A DNA stretch of 36,595 nucleotides from Bacteroidales bacterium. GTDB lineage: Bacteria; Bacteroidota; Bacteroidia; Bacteroidales; WCHB1-69. The notes beneath the pieces were generated by a model. The model was not told the DNA's origin. It did no database searches and worked only from the letters and a program-made list of their open reading frames with translations. Made by a program: the position numbers and the translations under genes. Positions 17,300 to 25,418 of the stretch are shown piece by piece. The first letter of the stretch is position 1. Every line of letters starts with the position of its first letter. The stretch covers positions 1 through 36,595 of the forward strand of contig JAEEUY010000094.1 in the NCBI GenBank assembly GCA_016290715.1. Reading direction: 5' to 3'.

Positions 17300-19725
17300 T
17301 AAGGCAAAACTATGTAGTTGATAGCATCTTGCATTGAAGAGAAATAATGGAAATTCATATTTTCAATGAATTTTTTATCAATTTCTTCAATATCTTTTTT
17401 GTTTTCATCCGACAGAACGATATCGTAAATTCCTGCGCGTTTGGCGGCTAAAACTTTTTCTTTCAAACCGCCAACGGGGAATAGTTTTCCTCTTAGGGTA
17501 ATTTCGCCAGACATCGCAATTTGAGGACGGACCAATCGCCCTGTAAAGGAGGAGATGAGGGAAGAGAGGATGGTAATTCCTGCGGAAGGACCGTCTTTGG
17601 GGGTGGCTCCTTCGGGCACATGCACATGCACGTTCTTGGTTTGGAATAGTTGGGTGTCAATATGAAAATCTTCAGCGTGGGCTTTAAGGTATTCGTAAGC
17701 AATCGTTGCGGATTCTTTCATCACATCCCCAAGATTACCTGTCATGGTAAGTTGTCCTTTCCCATCGCTAATCACTGATTCAATAAAGAGTATTTCACCT
17801 CCGACAGCGGTCCATGCCAAGCCGGTGGCCACTCCCCGAATGCTTTTGGTTAAGGCACGTTCGCTTTGGAACATCGGACTGCCTAAGATTTTACAAAGGT
17901 CTTTTGCCGTGATTCGTTTCTCCAATTTGCCATTTTGCACATACGTTGCCGCTCGATGACGGGCAATTTTCGCAATGCGTTTTTCCAAAGTACGTACTCC
18001 CGATTCACGGGTGTAATCGGCAATAATCTTTTCGATAATTTTATCACTAAAAGTAAGGGATTTTTTCTCTAGCCCATTTTCTTTTAGTTGTTTGGGAATC
18101 AAGTGCTGTTTGGCAATATTGATTTTTTCTTCAATAAAATACCCCGAAATATCAATTACTTCCATTCTGTCAATCAAGGCAGGTGGGATGGTGTTCAAAC
18201 TATTGGCTGTGGCAATAAAAAGTACTTTTGATAAGTCGTATCCTATTTCTAAATAGTTGTCGTAGAATGAATTATTCTGTTCTGGATCCAAAACTTCAAG
18301 AAGGGCGGCGGCAGGATCCCCCTGCACGTTCATTCCCAATACCTTATCCACTTCATCGAGAACAAATACGGGGTTGGAAGAGCCTGCCTTTTTCAGACTT
18401 TGGATAATGCGCCCCGGCATAGCCCCAATGTAAGTTTTTCGATGTCCGCGGATTTCTGATTCGTCGCGCAATCCGCCCAACGAAACCCGTATGTATTTGC
18501 GTTTCAATGCATCAGCGATAGATTTGCCCAAAGAGGTTTTCCCGACTCCCGGAGGCCCCACCAAACAGAGAATCGGCGATTTCATGTCGTTTTTTAACTT
18601 CAAAACAGCAAAATATTCAATGATGCGCTCTTTCACTTTCTCCAATCCATAGTGAGCTTCATCTAAGACTTTCCGTGCACGTGTCAAATCGAAATCATCT
18701 TCAGTGTATTCATTCCATGGTAATGTTACCATGAGATCCAGATAGTTGGCTTGAATGGAGAAGTCGGGGGACATGGTGTTGGAACGCTGCAGTTTATCTA
18801 ATTCACGTTCAAATAATTCTTGAACCTCTTTACTCCATTTCTTGTTTTTGGCTTTTTCCTTGAGTTCCGAGCAGGTGCGTTCTACCGGAGAGTCGCCTAA
18901 CTCTTTTTGAATGGTTTTGATCTGCTCATTCAAAAAGTACTCTCTTTGCTGTTTGTCGATTTCCTGCTTCGATTTGTTCTGAATTTGTGCTTTAAGTTCT
19001 AATAGTTGCACCTCTTTATTGGTGAGACGAAGCACTTGCTTTGCACGATCCTCAATGTCAGGATTCTCTAAAAGATTCTGTTTTTCAACAACTTCTATAG
19101 ATAGGTTCGTTGTAATGAAATTAACCAGAAAGGTAGGGCTTTCGATGTTTTTAAGGGCAAAAATAGCTTCTTTAGGCAGGTGATTCGACAATTTGATCAT
19201 AGATATTGCTGCATCACGCAAAGAGTCCATCAAAGCCTTGAACACCTTTTTATTCTGGGTCTTGGGATTGCAATCATTGCATTCATATTCAATAACAGAA
19301 GCGCGATAATAGGGCTCTGTTTGAACCAAATCAAGAATGGTAAATCGTTTGATTCCTTGTACAATAATCGTTACACTGCCATCCGGCATTGCCACGAATT
19401 TTAATATTCGGGCCATGGTCCCAACTTTATAAATATCGTTGATGGTGGGTTCTTCAATATCATTCTCTTTTTGAGTAACCACGCCAATCGGTTCGTCGGT
19501 GCGGGCAAATTCCTGCGCCAAGCGGATGGATTTGGTCCGTCCTACGGTGATGGGGATTACAATACCAGGAAACAATACCGTATTACGCAGAGGTAAAATA
19601 GCAAGACTGTCAGGAACAATTTCTTCCTGTAGCCTTTTTTCATCTTCGCTGGAGAATAGAGGAATGAAATTGGCTTCGTTATTGATTAACTCATGCATAA
19701 TTATATCGTTGTTGGGATAATTCAT
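17299..19725 (-). CDS. lon: ATP-dependent protease Lon (endopeptidase La)
   Basis: [20 protein letters not shown], Walker [14 protein letters not shown], catalytic Ser motif PKDGPSAGI. Start set at MNYPNND (19725), just after the upstream stop; the 65-aa N-terminal extension in the ORF track overlaps the neighbouring gene. Confidence 0.97.
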   Translation of the reverse strand: MNYPNNDIIMHELINNEANFIPLFSSEDEKRLQEEIVPDSLAILPLRNTVLFPGIVIPITVGRTKSIRLAQEFARTDEPIGVVTQKENDIEEPTINDIYKVGTMARILKFVAMPDGSVTIIVQGIKRFTILDLVQTEPYYRASVIEYECNDCNPKTQNKKVFKALMDSLRDAAISMIKLSNHLPKEAIFALKNIESPTFLVNFITTNLSIEVVEKQNLLENPDIEDRAKQVLRLTNKEVQLLELKAQIQNKSKQEIDKQQREYFLNEQIKTIQKELGDSPVERTCSELKEKAKNKKWSKEVQELFERELDKLQRSNTMSPDFSIQANYLDLMVTLPWNEYTEDDFDLTRARKVLDEAHYGLEKVKERIIEYFAVLKLKNDMKSPILCLVGPPGVGKTSLGKSIADALKRKYIRVSLGGLRDESEIRGHRKTYIGAMPGRIIQSLKKAGSSNPVFVLDEVDKVLGMNVQGDPAAALLEVLDPEQNNSFYDNYLEIGYDLSKVLFIATANSLNTIPPALIDRMEVIDISGYFIEEKINIAKQHLIPKQLKENGLEKKSLTFSDKIIEKIIADYTRESGVRTLEKRIAKIARHRAATYVQNGKLEKRITAKDLCKILGSPMFQSERALTKSIRGVATGLAWTAVGGEILFIESVISDGKGQLTMTGNLGDVMKESATIAYEYLKAHAEDFHIDTQLFQTKNVHVHVPEGATPKDGPSAGITILSSLISSFTGRLVRPQIAMSGEITLRGKLFPVGGLKEKVLAAKRAGIYDIVLSDENKKDIEEIDKKFIENMNFHYFSSMQDAINYIVLP

Positions 19726-19726
19726 G

Positions 19727-20932
19727 TTAAGATGTTTGAATGGTAATTTCGTAAACCTTTTTAAGGATATTTTGTTCAATAGAATCAAAAATTTTGTGTC
19801 TGCGTTGGGCGACAATTTGCGCTGTAGTAAAAACCTTATCCAATTGATATGGGACGTAACCATCTGTAGGAGAACCGAATGAGAACGATGGGATATGCTT
19901 GGGATGGAACCCGCCGCCATATAAACAGGTGCTTACGCCTACGACAGTGCCTGTGTTAAACATTGTACAAATTCCACACTTGGAGTAATCACCCATAATT
20001 ACCCCGCAAAATTGCTCGTCACTCTCTTCCATCGTGCAGGTGGCGTAGTTCCACAATCTGACTGAAGAGTAATTGTTTTTGAGGTTGGAGGAATTGGTAT
20101 CTGCCCCAAGGTTGCACCATTCGCCAATCACAGAATTGCCTAAAAAACCGTCGTGCGCTTTGTTGCTATACCCAAAAATAATCACATTGGACAGTTCGCC
20201 ACCCACTTTGCTATGAGGGCCAATTGTCGTGGCCCCATATATTTTTGCGTCCATTTTGAGCGTTGCATGCTCGCAAAGGGCCACACTTCCACGAATACGG
20301 CACCCTTCCATGATTTCTGCATCTTTGCCGATGTAGATATAACCGTCTTGTGCATTGAGGGTGGCATTGGTAACCACCGCTCCCTCTTCAACAAAAATAC
20401 GCTGTGAATCGCCAATGACGACATTGCTGTTTCCTATAGGTTGTGATTTTCTTCCTGCGGTAAGAAGTTTGAAATCATACGCAATCGCTGACTCATTGTA
20501 CTTGAAAAGATGAAAGGGACGTATAAGTATTTGACAATCATCGTTATACTCGCATCTCTCCAAAGGGAGCATACCTTTCTGAAGCAGATGTGTCTGGTAA
20601 AAATCCCTGCTGTCTTGCAATGCTGTTGTACGAAAAGCCAATAACTCATTTTGATGGTATAATGCTGTTCCCAATGAAAGTCCGGAGATGGCTTCTATAA
20701 TAGCTGGATTTGGCAATAATGAACTGGATATAAACAAATTGTCGTTTTCAAAATGAAGCGGATACTTTGCTTGAAGATACTCTTCGGTTAAAATGGAAGC
20801 AGAACAGTGGAAAACTTTTTCCCATTTTTCGCGGATCGTTAAAATACCGATACGCATATCTGCCGCCGAACGTGTAAATGTTAACGGCAATAAATGATAG
20901 CGATGCCAATCATCAAATAATATTACGTTCAT
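19727..20932 (-). CDS. GlmU-family putative sugar nucleotidyltransferase with left-handed beta-helix domain
   Basis: MNVILFDDWHRYHLLPLTFTRSAADMRIGILTIREKW N-terminus, then hexapeptide-repeat LbH region (GYIYIGKDAEIMEGCRIRGSVALCEHATLKMDAKIYGATTIGPHSKVGGELSNVIIFGYSNKAHDGFLGNSVIGEWCNLGADTNSSNLKNNY). Confidence 0.88.
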   Translation of the reverse strand: MNVILFDDWHRYHLLPLTFTRSAADMRIGILTIREKWEKVFHCSASILTEEYLQAKYPLHFENDNLFISSSLLPNPAIIEAISGLSLGTALYHQNELLAFRTTALQDSRDFYQTHLLQKGMLPLERCEYNDDCQILIRPFHLFKYNESAIAYDFKLLTAGRKSQPIGNSNVVIGDSQRIFVEEGAVVTNATLNAQDGYIYIGKDAEIMEGCRIRGSVALCEHATLKMDAKIYGATTIGPHSKVGGELSNVIIFGYSNKAHDGFLGNSVIGEWCNLGADTNSSNLKNNYSSVRLWNYATCTMEESDEQFCGVIMGDYSKCGICTMFNTGTVVGVSTCLYGGGFHPKHIPSFSFGSPTDGYVPYQLDKVFTTAQIVAQRRHKIFDSIEQNILKKVYEITIQTS

Positions 20933-20949
20933 TGTACCCCCTTAAACTA

Positions 20950-20984
20950 AAAAGAGGCTCTTTTATATAGATAAAAAAGCCTCC
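20950..20984 (-). terminator. Rho-independent terminator after rpmE2
   Basis: On the minus strand GAGGCT...AGCCTC stem followed by a T tract. Confidence 0.7.
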
Positions 20985-21004
20985 GCACAAAAATCTTTAA
21001 TTCA

Positions 21005-21271
21005 TTATTCTGCTTTTGGAGTAGCATGTTTCGCGTATTTGCTACGATATTTATCAACGCGACCAGCTGTATCCACCAATTTCATTTTACCGGTGAAGAA
21101 TGGATGAGAGGTGTTGGAGATTTCTAACTTGATTAATGGATATTCTTTACCATCTTCCCATACAATTGTATCTTTTGTTTGTACGGTTGATTTAGTTAAA
21201 AATGCAGTTTCGTTCGACATATCTTTAAAAACAACCGTTCTGTACTCCTTTGGATGAATGTCTTTTTTCAT
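21005..21271 (-). CDS. rpmE2: 50S ribosomal protein L31 type B
   Basis: MKKDIHPKEYRTVVFKDMSNETAFLTKSTV...YPLIKLEISNTSHPFFTGKMKLVDTAGRVDKYRSKY; no cysteines (C- form). Confidence 0.95.
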   Translation of the reverse strand: MKKDIHPKEYRTVVFKDMSNETAFLTKSTVQTKDTIVWEDGKEYPLIKLEISNTSHPFFTGKMKLVDTAGRVDKYRSKYAKHATPKAE

Positions 21272-21300
21272 TATTCTATATTTTTTTTAAATTCGGACTG

Positions 21301-21308
21301 CAAAAATA
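21301..21308 (-). promoter_or_regulatory. Putative -7 element (TATTTTTG, minus strand) upstream of rpmE2
   Basis: CAAAAATA on + equals TATTTTTG on -, matching TAnnTTTG, 29 nt upstream of the start; no clear -33. Confidence 0.4.
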
Positions 21309-21497
21309 CATTTTTTTTTGTTACAGAAGACCTATTTGTGAATAATTTTGAAAATAATCTTCTTATTATTGTTAATATGTTGATAATAAGTTTGTTAGTT
21401 ATTTATTTTTGAATTATCAGGTAGAAATAAAATCAGAAAAGAGAGAATTATTTTTTTTGAAATAGAAATTTAACATTGAAAAAATACGTTTCTCCAA

Positions 21498-22460
21498 TTA
21501 CGAAAGAGCCTGATTAACTTTCTGGGAACTTTTGAGGATCGCATCATACTCTTCGGGAGTGATGTCATTGAAAAAATAGTGGACAGGGTTCACGTGTTTC
21601 CCGTTTTTGATGACTTCGTAGTGCAGGTGGGTCCCGAATGAAAGTCCGGTATTTCCCACATAACCAATTATTTGACCTCTTTTAACTCTTTCACCTGGTT
21701 TAACCAATTTTTTGGAGAGGTGTGCATATACGGTTTGATAGGAGTAGCCGTGGTTGAGTACGACAGCAATTCCGTATCCTGAACCGGCTTCTTTGCGGGA
21801 TACAACACCGTCGGCGGTAGCATGTACCGGCGTTCCTTTTGCGGCGGAGATGTCAATCCCTGTATGGGGGCGTAATACTTTCAAAATAGGATGATACCGA
21901 TAGCCAAAGCCCGATGATATTTCATACATATTGGGCAACGGACGGATGGCAGGAATGGATTGTAGCATCTCACTTCTCGTGTTTACCAAATTGGCAATGG
22001 TATCAAAGGAGTAGGATTGTGTGGCTAATTCAATGCAAAGTTTATCCGCTTTTAAGTGAATGTTATTCAGCATTTTAATAACATCTTCATCCTTAATATT
22101 GTCGTATTCGTTTTTTTCAACTAAAAAAGGATAGCGTTCACTCATAGGCACGGGGTCGGTTTCAAAAATGGTACGGTATATCTTATCGTCCCTTTCTTGA
22201 ATGTCTTTGCTCATGAGTGTAAGTTCGTCAATCCGCCGGTCGAGTTTCTTTAACTCATTTTTTAGTTCATTATTTTCCCGCCGCAACATCAATTCTTTCG
22301 GAGAATCAATAAGATAGAATGATATCCAAATGATGATGGCGGAAAATGAGACGGCAGTGGCCAAGAACCATACTACACGTTTGACTGTCTCTTTGAGTGA
22401 GAACTCTTTTTTCTCAAAGGATAGTGTTTTGGGATTGAAGTAGTAGATGGTCCTTTTCAT
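21498..22460 (-). CDS. M23 family metallopeptidase (murein hydrolase) with N-terminal TM/coiled coil
   Basis: SSGFGYRYHPILKVLRPHTGIDISAAKGTPVHATADGVVSRKEAGSGYGIAVVLNHGYSYQTVYAHLSK ... FGTHLHYEVIKNGKHVNPVHYF. Confidence 0.94.
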   Translation of the reverse strand: MKRTIYYFNPKTLSFEKKEFSLKETVKRVVWFLATAVSFSAIIIWISFYLIDSPKELMLRRENNELKNELKKLDRRIDELTLMSKDIQERDDKIYRTIFETDPVPMSERYPFLVEKNEYDNIKDEDVIKMLNNIHLKADKLCIELATQSYSFDTIANLVNTRSEMLQSIPAIRPLPNMYEISSGFGYRYHPILKVLRPHTGIDISAAKGTPVHATADGVVSRKEAGSGYGIAVVLNHGYSYQTVYAHLSKKLVKPGERVKRGQIIGYVGNTGLSFGTHLHYEVIKNGKHVNPVHYFFNDITPEEYDAILKSSQKVNQALS

Positions 22461-22467
22461 CTGTTTT

Positions 22468-23742
22468 TTATCTCTTTAGTTTGATGATGTCGCCTTTTTT
22501 GAGTGTTTTCTTAACATCTATATGATTGTATTGGCAGATACGCTGCAGGTCAACGGCGGTGGCTTGGGAAATATATTGGAGGGTTTCCATATTTTTTACA
22601 GTATAGTAATCTTTTTCTCCCGTTTTGCTTTTACGTTCAATATATACCACTTGTCCTGTTTTTAAGCGCGTATTTCCTGTAACATTGTTATATTTCTTGA
22701 TTCTTTTTTCTTTGTCTTGCACATCTTTGGCAATCGTTGCATAGGTGTCACCGCGCTGTGCTAAAACAAACAATGTCCGGTTATTGATATACACCGGTCT
22801 GTCGGTGAAGGGATACTTCTCGCTGTAAAGCGGGAAATCGTCAGCGGTTGCCTGAAAGACAGTGATGCTGGTGGGCAAATTTTCCTGTGCAGTTTCTGTA
22901 TAAACCACTTCTGTAGTTTGAGGCATGGGTTCCGGTGTGGGAAGGATGACCGTTTCGCCGGCAGTGCTTGTTTGATGCGGTTTTTTCACATTTCCTTCAG
23001 GATTGCCACTATTGGCTTTGGCCGGAGTGGTTTGGTTATGATGGGCGGGAGTGCCGCTATGTGTACTTTGAGCAGGTTTTTTATGCTTCGCAGGATGTTT
23101 TTTATCAGGTTTGGAGGTTGTTGCGGGTTGGGAAACAATTGGGGTTACAACAGGTTTGGGGGTGTTTTCAACGACGGCAGGTTGTGGATTGTTAAAATAA
23201 CCTTGTGCCAGTCGTGCTTGGTATAGCGTGTCCCATTGGGCAATGCGGTAGGTTTTAATCAGATTAATCAAACGGTCTGCATACTGGGGATTGGTGGCGT
23301 AACCCGCTGCTTTCAACCCTTTTGCCCAACCTTCATAATCCATAATGTCTAATGAAAATAGGGCATTATAACGAGGCCTTTTCGCGAGAAACAACGAATG
23401 GTCTTCGTAGGATTCATTGACCGAAAGATATTTTCTAAAGCATTCTTGCAGTTCGTCGTCGTCTAATAATAGCGTATCCCCCGTCCATTCTTTGTGGCAC
23501 TTGATGCCAAAATGGTTGTTTCCTTCTCTCGCTAAACGGCTTGTCCCGCAGGCACTTTCAAAAATCCCCTGGGCTAAAGTGATGCTGGCAGGAATCTTGT
23601 ATTCGTACATCTGTTGAATAGCCAAGTCTTTATATTGTGCGATGTATTGCTGGATATCATCTGCACTATATTGTGCAAAATTTTTATAGGGAGCGGCTAA
23701 CAATAAGCTAAAAGCAATAATTAAGGCGTATAGGTTTTTCAT
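22468..23742 (-). CDS. Glucosaminidase domain protein with C-terminal LysM modules
   Basis: Signal peptide MKNLYALIIAFSLLLAAPYKNFAQ (start moved from 23799 to 23742); PASITLAQGIFESACGTSRLAREGNNHFGIKCHKEWTGDT; low-complexity Pro/Lys/His linker; LysM-like repeats. Confidence 0.9.
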   Translation of the reverse strand: MKNLYALIIAFSLLLAAPYKNFAQYSADDIQQYIAQYKDLAIQQMYEYKIPASITLAQGIFESACGTSRLAREGNNHFGIKCHKEWTGDTLLLDDDELQECFRKYLSVNESYEDHSLFLAKRPRYNALFSLDIMDYEGWAKGLKAAGYATNPQYADRLINLIKTYRIAQWDTLYQARLAQGYFNNPQPAVVENTPKPVVTPIVSQPATTSKPDKKHPAKHKKPAQSTHSGTPAHHNQTTPAKANSGNPEGNVKKPHQTSTAGETVILPTPEPMPQTTEVVYTETAQENLPTSITVFQATADDFPLYSEKYPFTDRPVYINNRTLFVLAQRGDTYATIAKDVQDKEKRIKKYNNVTGNTRLKTGQVVYIERKSKTGEKDYYTVKNMETLQYISQATAVDLQRICQYNHIDVKKTLKKGDIIKLKR

Positions 23743-23780
23743 TACAATGATAATTTGAATCTTTAAAATAACATATTTTG

Positions 23781-23788
23781 CAAAAATA
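23781..23788 (-). promoter_or_regulatory. Putative -7 element (TATTTTTG, minus strand) for the glucosaminidase gene
   Basis: CAAAAATA on + at 23781-23788, 38 nt upstream of the revised start; no clear -33. Confidence 0.35.
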
Positions 23789-23912
23789 CCGCTAATCATT
23801 GTATCTTCGTTTTTACAACATAAAAAATACTTAACAAGAAAGAGTTAATAGATTTTGTGCGGGAATGGCATGAGAATTTTTCAGGGAGCAATGAATTATT
23901 CGTTAAAAAATG

Positions 23913-23920
23913 TATTTTTG
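23913..23920 (+). promoter_or_regulatory. Putative -7 element (TATTTTTG) for the small secreted protein gene
   Basis: Matches TAnnTTTG, 18 nt upstream of the ATG at 23939. It lies inside the over-extended ORF starting at 23855, supporting the shorter start. Confidence 0.4.
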
Positions 23921-23938
23921 CAAACCAAATTTCAAATT

Positions 23939-24322
23939 ATGAAGAGATTTTTAGTGATATTGTTTGTGCTCAGTGGATTAACCTTTTGTGTGAAACAAAT
24001 GTCTGCACAAACATCGCAAGTGAATGTAACTGCTGAACAGTTAGGATATTATATTGGTCATCAAGATGGATTAAAAGCAGGCTTGATGTTAGCAGAGGGA
24101 ATGGATTCCGCTGTTATTTTTGAACATATTGATGCGGTTAATCATCGTATGGAGGCAGCGGGCGGCTTCGCTCATCGTGTTAAAGTGGTTGGCACAGAAT
24201 CCGTTTCAGAAAATGAGACGAAGGTAACGCTAAGTTATGAATGTAAAAATGATAAAGTTATTGAGGTCTATTATTTCTTATTGATTGATAATCAATGGAA
24301 ATGGAATGGCAAGAAATTATAG
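23939..24322 (+). CDS. Small secreted hypothetical protein (about 127 aa)
   Basis: Signal peptide MKRFLVILFVLSGLTFCVKQMSAQ; C-terminal strands TKVTLSYECKNDKVIEVYYFLLIDNQWKWNGKKL suggest an NTF2/DUF4878-like fold, weakly supported. Confidence 0.6.
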   Translation: MKRFLVILFVLSGLTFCVKQMSAQTSQVNVTAEQLGYYIGHQDGLKAGLMLAEGMDSAVIFEHIDAVNHRMEAAGGFAHRVKVVGTESVSENETKVTLSYECKNDKVIEVYYFLLIDNQWKWNGKKL

Positions 24323-25306
24323 ATGCCAGATGTCAATCAGTTTTTGCATGATTTGAATCGCATTAGTGGCGGCTCCTTTACGCAGATTATCCGCAACAAC
24401 CCACATATTCAGACTATTGGGTTGTGATTCGTCTCTTCTTAATCTTCCTACCCATACCTCGTCTTTATTTTGCACATAGCGGGGCATCGGATACTTGTTT
24501 TCTTCCGGATCATCATACAACTTAATGCCTGGCATCTTTTGTAAAAGATGGCGTACATCTTCTATATCGTAGTCGTTGTAAAACTCAACGTTAATAGATT
24601 CGGAGTGACCGCCTATTACGGGAACACGCGCTACCGTGGCCGTTACCATAATGTTTTTGTCCGATAGGATTTTTCGTGTTTCGTTTACGAGCTTGAGTTC
24701 TTCTGTTGTGTAGCCGCTCTCTTCAAAGGTTCCACCATGTGGAAGTACGTTCAAATCAATTTCGTAAGGGTAGGCTTTATCACACTCTTCTCCCGCCCGT
24801 TCCGACATCAGCTGGTTCACCGCTTTCATTCCCGTGCCCGTTACCGCCTGATACGTTGATATAACCAATCTTTTGATTTTGTATTTCCAATGCAGAGGCG
24901 CTAAAGCTAATACCATTTGTATGGTTGAACAGTTGGGATTGGCTATGATTCTATCGGTGGCACGTACACTGTCAATGTTGATTTCCGGGACCACCAGCGG
25001 AATATGTTCATAGTTGCGCCAAGCAGAAGAATTGTCAATGACGGTAGTTCCCTTTGCCGCAAATTGTGGCGCATAGGTGAGAGAAGCCGCGCTCCCAGCC
25101 GAAAAAATTGCGAAATCAGGTGCTGCCTCAATGGCTTGTTCAACAGACAGCACTTTGAGCGTGCGACCGGCAAACAGAATCTCTTTCCCTACCGACCGTT
25201 GTGAGGCTGCAGGAAGTAATTCACACTTGGCAAAACCGCGTTCTTCCAATACTTTAAGCATAACACTGCCCACTAATCCAGTGGCACCGACTAATGCAAT
25301 TTTCAT
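24317..25306 (-). CDS. asd: Aspartate-semialdehyde dehydrogenase
   Basis: KIALVGATGLVGSVMLKVLEERGF, FSAGSAASLTYAPQFAAKGTTVIDNSSAWR, IIANPNCSTIQMVLALAPL. Confidence 0.96.
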   Translation of the reverse strand: MKIALVGATGLVGSVMLKVLEERGFAKCELLPAASQRSVGKEILFAGRTLKVLSVEQAIEAAPDFAIFSAGSAASLTYAPQFAAKGTTVIDNSSAWRNYEHIPLVVPEINIDSVRATDRIIANPNCSTIQMVLALAPLHWKYKIKRLVISTYQAVTGTGMKAVNQLMSERAGEECDKAYPYEIDLNVLPHGGTFEESGYTTEELKLVNETRKILSDKNIMVTATVARVPVIGGHSESINVEFYNDYDIEDVRHLLQKMPGIKLYDDPEENKYPMPRYVQNKDEVWVGRLRRDESQPNSLNMWVVADNLRKGAATNAIQIMQKLIDIWHL

Positions 25307-25343
25307 TTTTGTTTCTCTTTTTTATTAATAAACGTTAAAACAC

Positions 25344-25374
25344 TTGACTTTGGGAAGCAAAGATACTAAATTTG
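25344..25374 (+). promoter_or_regulatory. Putative promoter for the lamin-tail surface protein
   Basis: TTG (25344-25346), 20-bp spacer, TAAATTTG (25367-25374); 44 nt upstream of the ATG. Confidence 0.5.
25358..25365 (-). promoter_or_regulatory. Putative -7 element (TATCTTTG, minus strand) for asd
   Basis: CAAAGATA on + equals TATCTTTG on -, matching TAnnTTTG, 51 nt upstream of the asd start; no clear -33. Confidence 0.35.
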
Positions 25375-25418
25375 TAAATCGTTTTTGATGATATCACTAT
25401 TTTTAACTAACACTTACT

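Noticed and set aside
19726-19920. N-terminal extension of lon in the ORF track
   Set aside because: Lies inside the upstream GlmU-like gene; the conserved Lon sequence starts after MNYPNND/MHELINN.
22900-23180. Low-complexity Pro/Thr/Lys/His stretch, looked at as a possible DNA repeat array
   Set aside because: A disordered linker between the glucosaminidase and LysM domains; no regular DNA repeat unit.
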